64,000 nt of DNA from Prevotella sp. (GTDB taxonomy: Bacteria; Bacteroidota; Bacteroidia; Bacteroidales; Bacteroidaceae), in the NCBI GenBank assembly GCA_017554105.1, contig JAFZIY010000031.1, positions 186,001 through 250,000 of the forward strand, in the 5' to 3' direction. Of this stretch, positions 53,401 through 61,751 are shown piece by piece (position 1 is the stretch's first letter; each line of letters starts with the position of its first letter). Under the pieces are notes generated by a model. That model had not been told where the DNA came from, made no database searches, and was given only the letters and a program-made list of their open reading frames with translations. The position numbers were made by a program, and so were the translations under genes.

Positions 53401-54929
53401 CAAATACAGCCAAGAGCCAGTGTACCAAGGCACTGCGTGTAATGGCTCTGAACACTGAGGTGAATGGAATCGTGGGTATAGAGTTTGAAGACTCGAAGTG
53501 CGAGGCTGCATGGCTCACTGCTTTCGGAAAGAGCAACGGTGATGTGGTGACACTGCGCAACGCCTATACCGTTAGAAAGAATCAGTCCTGGGCATTTAAC
53601 GCAAACGCTAAGACCAATGGTGTGGAGAAGTTCAACGAGATGCGTTTCTTCATAGGAATAAAGAATCTGGAGGATGGAATACTCTCGGGACTTAGCAGTC
53701 TCTCGGAGGTGCAGTTGCCCAAACAATTAAAGTATATCGGACCGGAGGCGTTCAGCGGATGCTCCAGCCTTAGTGAGGTAACACTGCCCGCCACTCTTCA
53801 AGAGATAGAGGGGGGAGCTTTCGACGGCTCATCATTCACAGATATTCTCACGGAGCCGCGATGCACTGCCTTCGCGGTGCACGACCATGCGCTGTTTACC
53901 ACCGATGCCGACCTCTATCTTGTGGCATATCCCCCCGCACGCGGTGAGAAGACCATAACAATACATGGTCCATTCCATAACATTAAAACACATGCCTTCT
54001 ACAAAATTCCTGAACTCGACGAGATATACATCGACTACCCGAAGGCTGAAGGCAGCGCTGTGCAGATGGACGAAGACGAGGCAATAGTGCACTGGAACGA
54101 GGACAACGGACAACTCATGGACATCTACATCAACGATGGCACTTTCGACGGTCATGATGAAAACTACCATTACGAGACAGGTGGAAACCTCGACGGTGTA
54201 CTGATGAAGGAATATTTGGAAAAATACTATTGGCAGCGCTATGCCAACGAAGGCAAACTCCACCGCTACTTCCCTCTCACCGTGTCTAATGCCAAGTGGG
54301 CGACAATGTATATTGGCTTCTGCACCAAGCTCCCCGCAGGACTGAAAGCATACATCGTGCCTGAGTCGGTTGATGATGTTATAGCACGGGGCGACAACGA
54401 GATCACGCTGAAACGCGTCAACAACCTGTTGCACCATACTGTCCCTGTACTGATAAAGGCTGAGACTCCTGGAACATATATCTTGAGACCATACGAGGGA
54501 ACTGTCGAGAACATCCCAATGTCAAGAAACAAGTTGATGGGTAGCGACATCGGACAGGACGGTAATTACGGAATTCCAGTCAACCAGTCGGATATACAGA
54601 ATGAGTTCAGCATCCTCACGCTCAGTTACAACAGCAGCGGACAATTGGGATTCTATGGATACACTGGCGAGATCATTCCGCCGTACAAGGCATATCTCAC
54701 ATTCAATGGATTCATGGGTGGAGGCAATGCCAATACCAGTTTCTCAATCGTCATCGACGACACCATCGATGAACCTACCGGAGTGAAGGAAACAGTATTC
54801 GGTGCTCCCGACGAAGGTGCTGTTTACGACTTGCAAGGACGAAAGATAGCAGACAAGTCACAACTGAGCACAATGAAACTTCCTCGCGGCATATACATCA
54901 TCAACGGCAAAAAGGTAATGATAAAATGA
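50409..54929 (+). CDS. GLUG / BspA-LRR surface protein (locus B)
   Basis: A 1,506-residue exported protein. GGGGAG lies 8 bases before the ATG at 50409; an alternative ATG at 50427 begins the signal peptide proper (MNRIFAICVMAVLFCLNATA). GLUG-type repeats run about 45-430 and 620-860 (GGIAGSAQ, GGIVGSLSQ, GGLVGGGYQ), each block opened by a DPYIIKTPEQLALLSYTV-like segment. BspA LRR_5 repeats occur about 1,100-1,230 (LKYIGPEAFSGCSSLSEVTL, EIEGGAFDGSS). The EF-hand loop of the locus A homologue is replaced by SNGDVVTLRNA and no longer has the Asp ligands. The tail VYDLQGRKI...RGIYIINGKKVMIK fits type IX sorting of Prevotella proteins. It is the last gene of locus B, 50 bases after the 1,724-residue gene. 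Confidence 0.82.
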   Translation: MINITTMNRIFAICVMAVLFCLNATAYTQVDGINGPTWYEAKASSYAGGSGTKADPYIIKTPEQLALLSYTVNNTRGPAALVGEYYAIGADIDLGKKVVVDGVEQTLNWVPIGLGGSNDNYYFFGGTLTNKGSYVIKNMTIKADDGYTIYYGLFGHLKGHVDGIRIKGLKISGTVGHAGAICGEVNYANTLTSISNCTVENVEIISNDGIIGGIAGSAQHCQIKNCVANVKLQGRFCGGIVAQYDDNWYSEGDDSAMLDNCHAVVNIQASDNGYEVNQRSGAGGIAAYCSGDVNQVIQYCSASGTINCYADSRLGNYCGGIVGSLSQVNMENCCSSVSLAGATCMGGLAALVESPSSILSCFANGYIDVSMGGLSEASNYGGIFVGGLIGILRNSNTENGDAYLSRSCFAGTVKEPQISSGTEQYYHLGSVVGSASKTDEFTTTMTQLTVDRNLCKLPAYPEEGKMENVEFKKTSDLTSDDEPYKSFYMMPIDIMNNYQSGADGATPLHDNFMLAAVPFYVKDKVHSKYNAWQVTTEFFLTPLAYNRATRKALASFNFDGGQDLSFLEVVEDTESAEKTVTPLDPGDANVVVAYNDVKRKIHLDITYGVPWNDNEPAEFPGGNGAKEDPYLIQNTTQLLTAIHSEVYNRDDMYFRLANDIFMNTHLIQTDETVKEGARQWTPEDWNANLDGSGKSIYGLYVKDFKDVNYKEEDPNYSTYHDNKYHLSGLFARLNGHLSDMAIVDSYVNLSITGTVVNTRLCSGLFSGIMYGNASIERCLAHGIVLGPGQCGGLVGGGYQVSGKGGKIEDCFSCVHVKGKGYGSSTSAGTAGGGITGGMVCDHITRSVSVGKVENFMTRRGIGTTDQNTENDSKTWYFDSQQMTTEWQTAQNRGEHTTSEMINGDIFTDNAAWQHEKGRYPILKQFADTPYGDIISMPVHFADGDRAGHVTKIFEFPTENVTWQAVNGDTYVDMINECGAATPMSTTPQGGYEFINARTNTAKSQCTKALRVMALNTEVNGIVGIEFEDSKCEAAWLTAFGKSNGDVVTLRNAYTVRKNQSWAFNANAKTNGVEKFNEMRFFIGIKNLEDGILSGLSSLSEVQLPKQLKYIGPEAFSGCSSLSEVTLPATLQEIEGGAFDGSSFTDILTEPRCTAFAVHDHALFTTDADLYLVAYPPARGEKTITIHGPFHNIKTHAFYKIPELDEIYIDYPKAEGSAVQMDEDEAIVHWNEDNGQLMDIYINDGTFDGHDENYHYETGGNLDGVLMKEYLEKYYWQRYANEGKLHRYFPLTVSNAKWATMYIGFCTKLPAGLKAYIVPESVDDVIARGDNEITLKRVNNLLHHTVPVLIKAETPGTYILRPYEGTVENIPMSRNKLMGSDIGQDGNYGIPVNQSDIQNEFSILTLSYNSSGQLGFYGYTGEIIPPYKAYLTFNGFMGGGNANTSFSIVIDDTIDEPTGVKETVFGAPDEGAVYDLQGRKIADKSQLSTMKLPRGIYIINGKKVMIK

Positions 54930-54973
54930 GAAACCATGTGATTATACAATAGTCACGTTTGAAAAGAATATAT

Positions 54974-55014
54974 AAAGTAATGAGATTGTGTCTTAGGCAC
55001 AATCTCATTACTTT
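54974..55014. terminator. Bidirectional terminator
   Basis: 17-base perfect stem AAAGTAATGAGATTGTG / CACAATCTCATTACTTT followed by T-rich sequence, between locus B and the convergent cytoskeletal-type operon. Confidence 0.85.
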
Positions 55015-55042
55015 TATATTAACATGACATGTAATATCTCTT

Positions 55043-56089
55043 TCAATAGCTGACGCTGATTGGCATACTATGCAGTTCTTTCTTGGCAGTACCCTTCAAT
55101 GTCCTTCCCTGCTTCTTCAGTGTTATCTTTATGAGGTCAGTATTGTTCGAAGCGGTGAGATAATAGTCGTCACCGTAACGGTCACCTGTGATATCGAGAG
55201 AAGTGCCTTTGCTGTTGTCAGTCAACTTACCTGTGACAAAGCCCCCCGACGTGATATTAAGTTTCAAGTCGATGTTATTACCATCCATCGTACCACGACA
55301 ATTAAAACTTCCACCTGCCGTAGCCACGTCCTTCTCAGTCTTTTGTTTCTCTTCTTCCGTTGGTTTTGTCGGTTCCTGAACGGAAGTGTTGTCATTACCC
55401 TCGCCACCCGTGTCAGTAACAGGCTCTGGCTGAGTGTTGGTAGTTGGCTGCTGAACGTCAGGTGTTTGCTGCTGGTCGGATGCAGGCTGTTGGACATCAG
55501 GCTGTATTGTGATGTTACGGTCAGTACCATCCACTTGTTCCTGCTCGTCTTCTTCCGTACTGCTTATGCTATTGAAGAAACTCTTGCCGGCTAATGAGAG
55601 AATTGCTATGGTAATTATAGCGAGAGCAGCAACGATGAGACATCCCATTGCAAACATCTTACCACAGGAATTGTTTTTCTTAGGTGGTATGGGTGTTGGT
55701 CGGCCGGCCGGCCGTTTAGTCGTTTGGTCGTTTTGGGGATTTGTCTTTTCTTCAGTTGGCTCTATTGGTTTCTCATCGGGCATGGCTGCCGGTTGAACCG
55801 TCTCTTGTTGTTCAACGTCAGACACAGTATTGTCTTGAGCATGAGGAATGTACTTCATATGCTCCTCTGGGATGTCGTCAGAATTAACAATTGGCGGAAC
55901 AACCACAACGGATGGTTCTGCAGGTGTCACCGGTACAGTTGGTGTCACTTCTTCAACTGAAGGGACTGACGGTGGCAAGGTTATAGTCTGAGCCTCACCA
56001 CATCGTGGGCAAACTATTGTCATTTCCTGTCGTTCCTCGTCAGGAATAACATCGAACTTATATCTGCATTTAATACATTTAACTTCCAT
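55043..56089 (-). CDS. Zinc-ribbon membrane protein (paralogue 1)
   Basis: A 348-residue protein. An N-terminal zinc ribbon has Cys5-x2-Cys8 ... Cys27-x2-Cys30 (MEVKCIKCRYKF ... CPRCGEA). A Pro/Glu-rich cytosolic linker (about 35-140) follows. One membrane segment is at about 142-166 (MGCLIVAALAIITIAILSLAG). A Gln/Thr/Pro-rich periplasmic linker precedes a small beta-rich C-terminal domain (about 265-348, GSFNCRGTMDGNNIDLKLNI). The linker coding sequence includes heptanucleotide repeats and CGGCCGGCCGGCCG (55700-55739). Ribbon and layout are shared with the next gene, which is a paralogue. It is the last gene of the operon. Function unknown; a signal- or partner-sensing role is conjecture. 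Confidence 0.75.
   Translation of the reverse strand: MEVKCIKCRYKFDVIPDEERQEMTIVCPRCGEAQTITLPPSVPSVEEVTPTVPVTPAEPSVVVVPPIVNSDDIPEEHMKYIPHAQDNTVSDVEQQETVQPAAMPDEKPIEPTEEKTNPQNDQTTKRPAGRPTPIPPKKNNSCGKMFAMGCLIVAALAIITIAILSLAGKSFFNSISSTEEDEQEQVDGTDRNITIQPDVQQPASDQQQTPDVQQPTTNTQPEPVTDTGGEGNDNTSVQEPTKPTEEEKQKTEKDVATAGGSFNCRGTMDGNNIDLKLNITSGGFVTGKLTDNSKGTSLDITGDRYGDDYYLTASNNTDLIKITLKKQGRTLKGTAKKELHSMPISVSY
55712..55739. repeat. Heptanucleotide repeat inside a linker
   Basis: CCGTTTA / GTCGTTT / GGTCGTT / TTGGGGA in tandem, next to CGGCCGGCCGGCCG. On the minus strand it encodes the polar NPQNDQTTKRPAGRPT part of the linker. Confidence 0.5.
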
Positions 56090-56114
56090 ATTCTATTCTT
56101 TAAAGTGACATGAC

Positions 56115-56999
56115 TTATTTGTCAACTGATTTACTTTTCACTTTCTTCAATTCAAACTTGAACTTATTCTTCATATATCTGAATGTTCCCTTGAAACTAC
56201 CATCAATGGCAATAGCGCCTTCAAAACTACCAGAATCCTCCTCACCGTCACAATACTCACGTAGCGTTATGGTACCGTCATCGGCAACCTTACCCTTCAG
56301 TTCGAGTACCATAGTGGGGTTCTGGTTGACATAATAGTAGTTACCTTCTATCTCTGAACCGGTCTTCGTCAGTTTCATCTTGATAGGAAGGGTTTTCTTT
56401 GACCCTATTATATTTCCCTCAAAGTTATATGAGAAGTTGCCCATTTCGCTTTTTGTCATATCCGATGCACTTACGAATGACGACATGGTGTCAATGGGTT
56501 CTGCCTCATCCTTTCCAAAGATCTTTGACAGTCCGAAAATAGCCCCGGCAGTTATTGTAGCCACTATGAAGAAAATCACTATGCCAGGCATCGACTTCAT
56601 TACACCTCCTTTTGGTGGCGGAGAATAGTTGTAGTGGTTTACATTGTTCCCATACTGTACATGACTTGAGTTATGTACAGGTGACTGAGTGTTAGGCGAT
56701 GATGAGTTATTATATCGTCTCCTGTCGTCACTTGGCGGAGTAACAGGAACTGCAGGAATTGCATCATGTCCAGTCACAGAAGGAGGGGTGAACACTGGTG
56801 CCGATGACTCAGTAGGCACCACCGGTGGTTCCTCCACTTTAGGCGGAATAGGCGGTATCTGCTCCTTCTGAATATCTTCATCAGTTACCTCCAATGGGAA
56901 CGACTGTCCACACCGCGGACATATCGAAACCAGTTCTGTTATTCCCGGCTTCAACACCTCGTTATATTTATATCTGCAATGTGGACATTTTACTTGCAT
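56115..56999 (-). CDS. Zinc-ribbon membrane protein (paralogue 2)
   Basis: A 294-residue protein with the same plan as its neighbour: a zinc ribbon with identical spacing (Cys5, Cys8, Cys27, Cys30; RYKYNEV), a Pro-rich linker (IPPIPPKVEEPPVVPTESS), a membrane segment near 136-157 (IVIFFIVATITAGAIFGLS) and a C-terminal beta-rich domain with alternating Gly and charged residues (NFSYNFEGNIIGSKKTLPIK, SFEGAIAIDGSFKGTFRY), similar to lipocalin/calycin-like sheets. It lies 25 bases from the upper paralogue and 32 from the retropepsin gene. Confidence 0.75.
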   Translation of the reverse strand: MQVKCPHCRYKYNEVLKPGITELVSICPRCGQSFPLEVTDEDIQKEQIPPIPPKVEEPPVVPTESSAPVFTPPSVTGHDAIPAVPVTPPSDDRRRYNNSSSPNTQSPVHNSSHVQYGNNVNHYNYSPPPKGGVMKSMPGIVIFFIVATITAGAIFGLSKIFGKDEAEPIDTMSSFVSASDMTKSEMGNFSYNFEGNIIGSKKTLPIKMKLTKTGSEIEGNYYYVNQNPTMVLELKGKVADDGTITLREYCDGEEDSGSFEGAIAIDGSFKGTFRYMKNKFKFELKKVKSKSVDK

Positions 57000-57031
57000 A
57001 ATGGCTTATGTTTAATAATCTTTGTTTTATG

Positions 57032-57553
57032 TTATTCAAAAATGATATATCCGTTCTTATAGTCGAGAGAAACCTTTCCAAACTTCGACAATGCCGTCTG
57101 ACCGAGCAGCAGTGGAGCGTTCTGGCTCTCTATCACCGATGCCTCTACGTTATTGATGGTACGGTCACCGATTCTCACTTCCCTGAGTCGGATAACCGTT
57201 CCCTCGGAGATGCTGCCATCGGCAATCTGATAGCGTTCGGTACCTATCACATCTTCTTGTGTCAGTTTCCCCTGCTTAGCAAGGAACTGTGCCTCTGTCT
57301 GAGATATGGTTATATTGGAGGCTCCTGTATCGAAAACAAACTTCATAGGAACATCGTTCACCGTTACAGGCACTACAAGCACCCCCGACTCACGTTCCAT
57401 CTTTATCTTCATCGGTTTGCCACTATTGTGACTAATGGATGTCGACTGATGGGTGTCATGGCGCTTGCGATGTCGCTCACTTCCTCCGCGCGGTCTGAAC
57501 TGGCACGAAGCAATCATGATGACGGCAATGGTGAACAATAAAGCCTTTTTCAT
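57032..57553 (-). CDS. Retropepsin-like aspartic protease lipoprotein
   Basis: A 173-residue protein with a lipobox (AVIMIASC, Cys17) and a basic, His-rich linker (about 25-45). The protease domain (about 50-173) carries the clan AA motif FDTGAS with Asp75 and later TIRLREV...INNVEASV and LLGQTALSKFG, the LLG-flap-following pattern of TIGR02281/retropepsin-like proteins. A single such domain works as a homodimer. It is presumably anchored to the outer or inner membrane and acts in the periplasm. Its start overlaps the stop of the upstream coiled-coil gene by 4 bases (ATGA). The role in the operon is unknown; maturation of a neighbouring protein is conceivable. Confidence 0.85.
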   Translation of the reverse strand: MKKALLFTIAVIMIASCQFRPRGGSERHRKRHDTHQSTSISHNSGKPMKIKMERESGVLVVPVTVNDVPMKFVFDTGASNITISQTEAQFLAKQGKLTQEDVIGTERYQIADGSISEGTVIRLREVRIGDRTINNVEASVIESQNAPLLLGQTALSKFGKVSLDYKNGYIIFE

Positions 57554-58179
57554 TTGAATCTCACTGTTGCCTTCTCTACTACTCTCCAGGAGTTCCCTTC
57601 CTTTACTACTTTCCCCTCAGAAACATTGGTAATATCCTGTGGATTACTCTTATTATTCTCTACACGACATACCGTTTTCACTATCTGCGATATTGAAATC
57701 ATCGCTGTTGCAAGCGCATCTCGGTTCTCATAGAAAATGAATGTGCCGTGATTGTCGTCGCTTGTGGTCATCTGATATACCGTGCTGCCCACTCTCGGCT
57801 GCGAGAACGACTCATGGAACACACCGTCTGGCGAAGGGGGTGACAGATAAAGAGTCTTAGGACGCTCTTCCTCTATTACCTCCTGCTTTACCTCTCTCTC
57901 TGAAAGATTCTGGTCGTTAACAGCACCACTGAGTGCGGCAATCTTGTTTTCCGAAGCTTTTCTCTCAGCAAGAGAGTCCTCAAGACTTTCTATTCGCTTC
58001 TTCAGTGCCTTGGTGTCCTTTTCGTATTTCTCTACGGTAACATACTCGGGCAAATCCTTATCGTCATTCTTCTTTCCAAGCAACTTCTTCACTATCCATG
58101 CCAACGAAACATAGACAATGAAAAAAGCCAACGTGAAAAGCCCAATGGTCCATATTAAATTTAGAGCATCTGTATCCAT
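57550..58179 (-). CDS. Membrane-anchored coiled-coil protein
   Basis: A 209-residue protein. A membrane segment at about 9-30 (IWTIGLFTLAFFIVYVSLAWI) is followed by a coiled coil (about 48-90, EKYEKDTKALKKRIESLEDS) and a C-terminal domain of about 100 residues rich in beta strands (TVYQMTTSDDNHGTFIFYEN) that resembles no family I can name. It is coupled to the retropepsin gene by a 4-base overlap. A 7-base repeat precedes it in the 29-base gap to the actin-like gene. It could tether cytoskeletal partners encoded upstream to the membrane. Confidence 0.65.
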   Translation of the reverse strand: MDTDALNLIWTIGLFTLAFFIVYVSLAWIVKKLLGKKNDDKDLPEYVTVEKYEKDTKALKKRIESLEDSLAERKASENKIAALSGAVNDQNLSEREVKQEVIEEERPKTLYLSPPSPDGVFHESFSQPRVGSTVYQMTTSDDNHGTFIFYENRDALATAMISISQIVKTVCRVENNKSNPQDITNVSEGKVVKEGNSWRVVEKATVRFK

Positions 58180-58186
58180 GTGGTTT

Positions 58187-58207
58187 AGTGCTTAGTGTTT
58201 AGTTAAT
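58187..58207. repeat. Heptanucleotide repeat in an operon gap
   Basis: AGTGCTT / AGTGTTT / AGTTAAT directly upstream (on the minus strand) of the coiled-coil gene. Confidence 0.5.
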
Positions 58208-58208
58208 A

Positions 58209-61200
58209 TTATGAGCCTAAGTTCTCCAAGAGGTTATAGCGAATTGAACCTACTATTGGATAGAAGAAGAGGATATCAGCAATCTCATCGTTCTCATTCT
58301 TGTCGTTCTGATTCTTCTGTGCCGACTCCCATCCTTGCACCAAGTGATGTTCAAGATCGCGGTTTGCCAATTCGCGGAAGGTATTTATGCTCTTCATATC
58401 TACGAGGAAATGGTCGGTGACATGTATGTCGTCACATAGTTTTGAGAAGAACTCATTATAGCGTTTCACCTCATCAACGACATCCTTCACTATCTCCTGT
58501 CTGCGCTCTGGATCTGCCATGTCAGCATAGGTTATTCCCTCACGACTGATAAGCGAGAAATTCGTGCGTATGGTGTTGTCGTAGTTAGCCAACTCATTGT
58601 TGACCTCCTTCACCTGCAGCATACCACTTTGGTTGCGCACCTGATAGAGTCCACCCTGACATGTTATCTGCTTCGGGCAGTCCTTCTCCTTAACTATGGC
58701 AAATGCTCCGTCCTCATATTTCTCGTCATAGATTATCTCGATGATGGTCTTTGTCAACAAATCGAGTTCCTCCTGAGAGCCCACGATGTCGAGCACCTTA
58801 GAGCCGGTACCGCTGAACATCACGTTACGAGGCTTTTGCAGTCCGCGTTTCTTCATCATATTTGCCACATAATATATTAATGTGACATAGAAATAAACGA
58901 ACAGCAACTTGCGAGAGGAGTCGGTGTTGAGCAACTCATTATACGAGAACACAGGATTGTCCTTTGTCACCTTGTTGTTCTCTATCGAGAAGAGGAAGGC
59001 ATTGATGTCCTCACTCTTGCGTTTTGAGGCGATGTCGGCCAATATGGCGTTCAGGTCATCATACTTTTCCTCATCGGCATCGAAGAGATTCTTGAAGTAT
59101 TCCACATATTTCCTTACCATCGGGTTGCTGTCACCCTGTGGAACGTCTGAGTAGGCATCGCCGAAGATGGCGTTGGCGGCAAAGCGGAACGATGTGAGCA
59201 ATGTCGGTTTTGTAGAGTTCTCCTGGAACACAGCGACATCGCTCGTACCACCACCGATATCGATGCTTGCCACCGTTGAGGCAGCAGCCTTGAAGCGGTC
59301 GGGATGAGCCTTGTAGAAATAATATGGGGCGATAGACTCAGGCATCTGTATGAGGTTGTCCTCCGTTGGTTCTATGCCGAAGACATTCTTCATTATCTGT
59401 CCCCATGTCTTCTTCATATTCTCTATATTACCATGCTGCATGCTGAGAGGATAGAACCAAACAAGACGTGTCTTACGCAAGTCACCACCATCAAGCAGGA
59501 CCTTGGCACGCATGAGCAGTGCCAACTCGGTAAGATAACACGATATGCGCTTCTTGTTTGATGGGTCGGTGCTCCATTTCAGGTTCGCTGTTATGCGATT
59601 ATAGTTGCCAGCACTCTCCTTCTCATAGATGAATGGTATGTTGGCATCGCCCAATGCCTCGATACGGTCGATACTTACTGGGTCGAGGCGGTCGCACTCA
59701 GACAGCACGGTACGCTGAGGGAATCCATATTCGTCTCCAAGAACCTGCGGGATAAACTCCTGTCTCATTACTACCTCGAAAAGATACTTGCTTTCGTCAT
59801 TGCCGTTATATAGTGTGGCAACGAGTCGCTCCCTGCTGTCTTTCTCTATCTTCAATGGCAGAGGCAGGTGGTCGTCCTTCATGCTCTCAACGTGAGTATT
59901 GGTCGTTCCAAAATCAACGGCAAAGGTAAATGCCGATGTTCCACCCTCATCCTCAATCCACTGCGGTGCCACCAGTCCCTCGGCAATGCGCTTTCCACGG
60001 TCATCGCTTAAGACAACGTTCATCAGGTCGAAGACAGAATCCAGACTATAGAATGACGAACCCATGTTCTTCAGTCGCTTGAGACTACGCTGGCGTGACA
60101 CCACATCCTGGATATGCTCACGCATGCCATTGCGATAGAATTCCAAAGCAAGGTCGCATCCAGCAAGATTACCAAGCGCGCGGTCAGTCAACTGCACATG
60201 ATAGCGGTTGAGGTCGGCACGCTTCGCAAATGGGAACACTGCAAGAGCAAACGCCACTCTGACGAACTTTCCGTAGTTGTTCGTCTTGTCAAAAGAGTAT
60301 TCACCATTTACTGACTCGACGTATGTGCGCTGCAATGTTATGAAACTATATGGGTTTTTCTCCGTCTTATTAACCCTGACACGTAAGATGGCCGTCACTG
60401 CCTCTTGTCCTCCTATGCGCTGATGATGCATCTCAAACACTGGCTGGCCTGCGATAGTACCAGTCAGGAGGTCCTTCATCGTGAAATACTTGAAGAACAA
60501 TGGCTTCAACGGCAACAAGAAACCGTTGTTATCAACGTCACGGCTGATTGTCTTTATGTTTCCATTGAAGAAGCAATCGCTGTCGACGGGATAGTCCAAC
60601 TTAATCATTGTTGGCTGGAAGAAGTCGTCATCAGTAAGCCACGGATACTGATGTGTCGTGGCTGGCAGTATTCGCTTGTTGATGTCTTGCTCAGCATACA
60701 TCTGAGGTGTAATCACGGTAGCATTGTCCCATGGATAAGTGACATATATGAACGGGTCGCTTGCCAATGTGTCGAGATTATTCTGCAAAACAAGAGGCTT
60801 GCGCGGATCAGCCATAGCATCAGGCTGTGATGGAACGATGACGAAATCGCTCTGTGATATAGCGGCATTCACATCCTCCTGACGGCATTGGTACAATGGG
60901 AAACCCAGCACGTTAACACCGTTCTCAATCGGCATGTAGTTGCGGTTGAGATACTCGCGGGCCTTCTTGGCACTCTCCTGGTCGGAAGCCTCAGGATTAC
61001 CTATCTCACTGATTATCTCCAAGCGAGTCTTTACATAGTCGGGACCGAGACGCTCCATTGCCTTGAAGTTCTCTATGAGATAGTTGTTCACCTCCGTGCA
61101 CATCTTCTTCAGTTCGGGGAATGCCGTGAAAATGGCATAGAAATACTTTACGAACTTCGGATTGCGTTCCCACAGGTTACGCCACTCACCGAACAGAACC

Positions 61201-61748
61201 TTACCCTGCTCCACCTGTATCTGGTCCATACAGTTAGCATTGGGAGAAGCCATGAATAACGATGCAGGTGACGTGCTTCCTATTACCTGATTGTTATAAA
61301 CAATGAAGTAAATCGACATGTTCTGCGAGAAGTTATATGCCGATGCATCCTGGTCTATGAACATCTGCAGTGTCTCACCGAGCAACTTGTGTGCCGGGTC
61401 GTTGAGCAGCATCTGCAGATGTGTCATATTCCACTGCACGAGTTGCACGCCGTACATCGATTTCATCTCATCGAAGTTATAGAACATCTGTGCTATGTCG
61501 AGCGCGTATGACACGAGACGCATATCCATTCGAGACCCCAGCAGGCGCTGGTCCTTTGCGATATGCTCGAAGGCATTCTTCACAAGGTCGAGTTGTGCGA
61601 ACGGACTTGGAATGGCAGTCTTCGGGTTCTCAGCCTGTCCGCCGTTCGGGTCCTTTATCGCCTTGATATCGTCCTCGTTATATTGTCCTGTCAGCGAGAA
61701 CCAGTCCTCGCCGTTGCTTTTCTGATTATATGATAGTACCTTATCCAT
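58209..61748 (-). CDS. Large actin/Hsp70-fold ATPase protein (SrfB-like)
   Basis: A 1,179-residue cytosolic protein. The C-terminal half is an actin-superfamily ATPase: phosphate-1 motif FAVDFGTTNTHV (about 610-621), phosphate-2 motif SIDIGGGTSDVAVF (about 828-841) and adenosine motif MFSGTGSKVLDIV (about 974-986). The N-terminal 600 residues have no recognisable motif and are mostly alpha/beta with many Asn/Tyr; no signal peptide is present. The size and the lone, late ATPase core resemble virulence factor SrfB and relatives. A chaperone or filament role is possible. Its start lies 3 bases after the stop codon of the tubulin-like gene, so the two proteins are almost certainly partners. Confidence 0.8.
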   Translation of the reverse strand: MDKVLSYNQKSNGEDWFSLTGQYNEDDIKAIKDPNGGQAENPKTAIPSPFAQLDLVKNAFEHIAKDQRLLGSRMDMRLVSYALDIAQMFYNFDEMKSMYGVQLVQWNMTHLQMLLNDPAHKLLGETLQMFIDQDASAYNFSQNMSIYFIVYNNQVIGSTSPASLFMASPNANCMDQIQVEQGKVLFGEWRNLWERNPKFVKYFYAIFTAFPELKKMCTEVNNYLIENFKAMERLGPDYVKTRLEIISEIGNPEASDQESAKKAREYLNRNYMPIENGVNVLGFPLYQCRQEDVNAAISQSDFVIVPSQPDAMADPRKPLVLQNNLDTLASDPFIYVTYPWDNATVITPQMYAEQDINKRILPATTHQYPWLTDDDFFQPTMIKLDYPVDSDCFFNGNIKTISRDVDNNGFLLPLKPLFFKYFTMKDLLTGTIAGQPVFEMHHQRIGGQEAVTAILRVRVNKTEKNPYSFITLQRTYVESVNGEYSFDKTNNYGKFVRVAFALAVFPFAKRADLNRYHVQLTDRALGNLAGCDLALEFYRNGMREHIQDVVSRQRSLKRLKNMGSSFYSLDSVFDLMNVVLSDDRGKRIAEGLVAPQWIEDEGGTSAFTFAVDFGTTNTHVESMKDDHLPLPLKIEKDSRERLVATLYNGNDESKYLFEVVMRQEFIPQVLGDEYGFPQRTVLSECDRLDPVSIDRIEALGDANIPFIYEKESAGNYNRITANLKWSTDPSNKKRISCYLTELALLMRAKVLLDGGDLRKTRLVWFYPLSMQHGNIENMKKTWGQIMKNVFGIEPTEDNLIQMPESIAPYYFYKAHPDRFKAAASTVASIDIGGGTSDVAVFQENSTKPTLLTSFRFAANAIFGDAYSDVPQGDSNPMVRKYVEYFKNLFDADEEKYDDLNAILADIASKRKSEDINAFLFSIENNKVTKDNPVFSYNELLNTDSSRKLLFVYFYVTLIYYVANMMKKRGLQKPRNVMFSGTGSKVLDIVGSQEELDLLTKTIIEIIYDEKYEDGAFAIVKEKDCPKQITCQGGLYQVRNQSGMLQVKEVNNELANYDNTIRTNFSLISREGITYADMADPERRQEIVKDVVDEVKRYNEFFSKLCDDIHVTDHFLVDMKSINTFRELANRDLEHHLVQGWESAQKNQNDKNENDEIADILFFYPIVGSIRYNLLENLGS

Positions 61749-61751
61749 GTC

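Noticed and set aside
58209..61748. DnaK/Hsp70 chaperone
   Set aside because: The protein is twice the size of DnaK, its ATPase core lies in the C-terminal half, and there is no substrate-binding domain of DnaK type.
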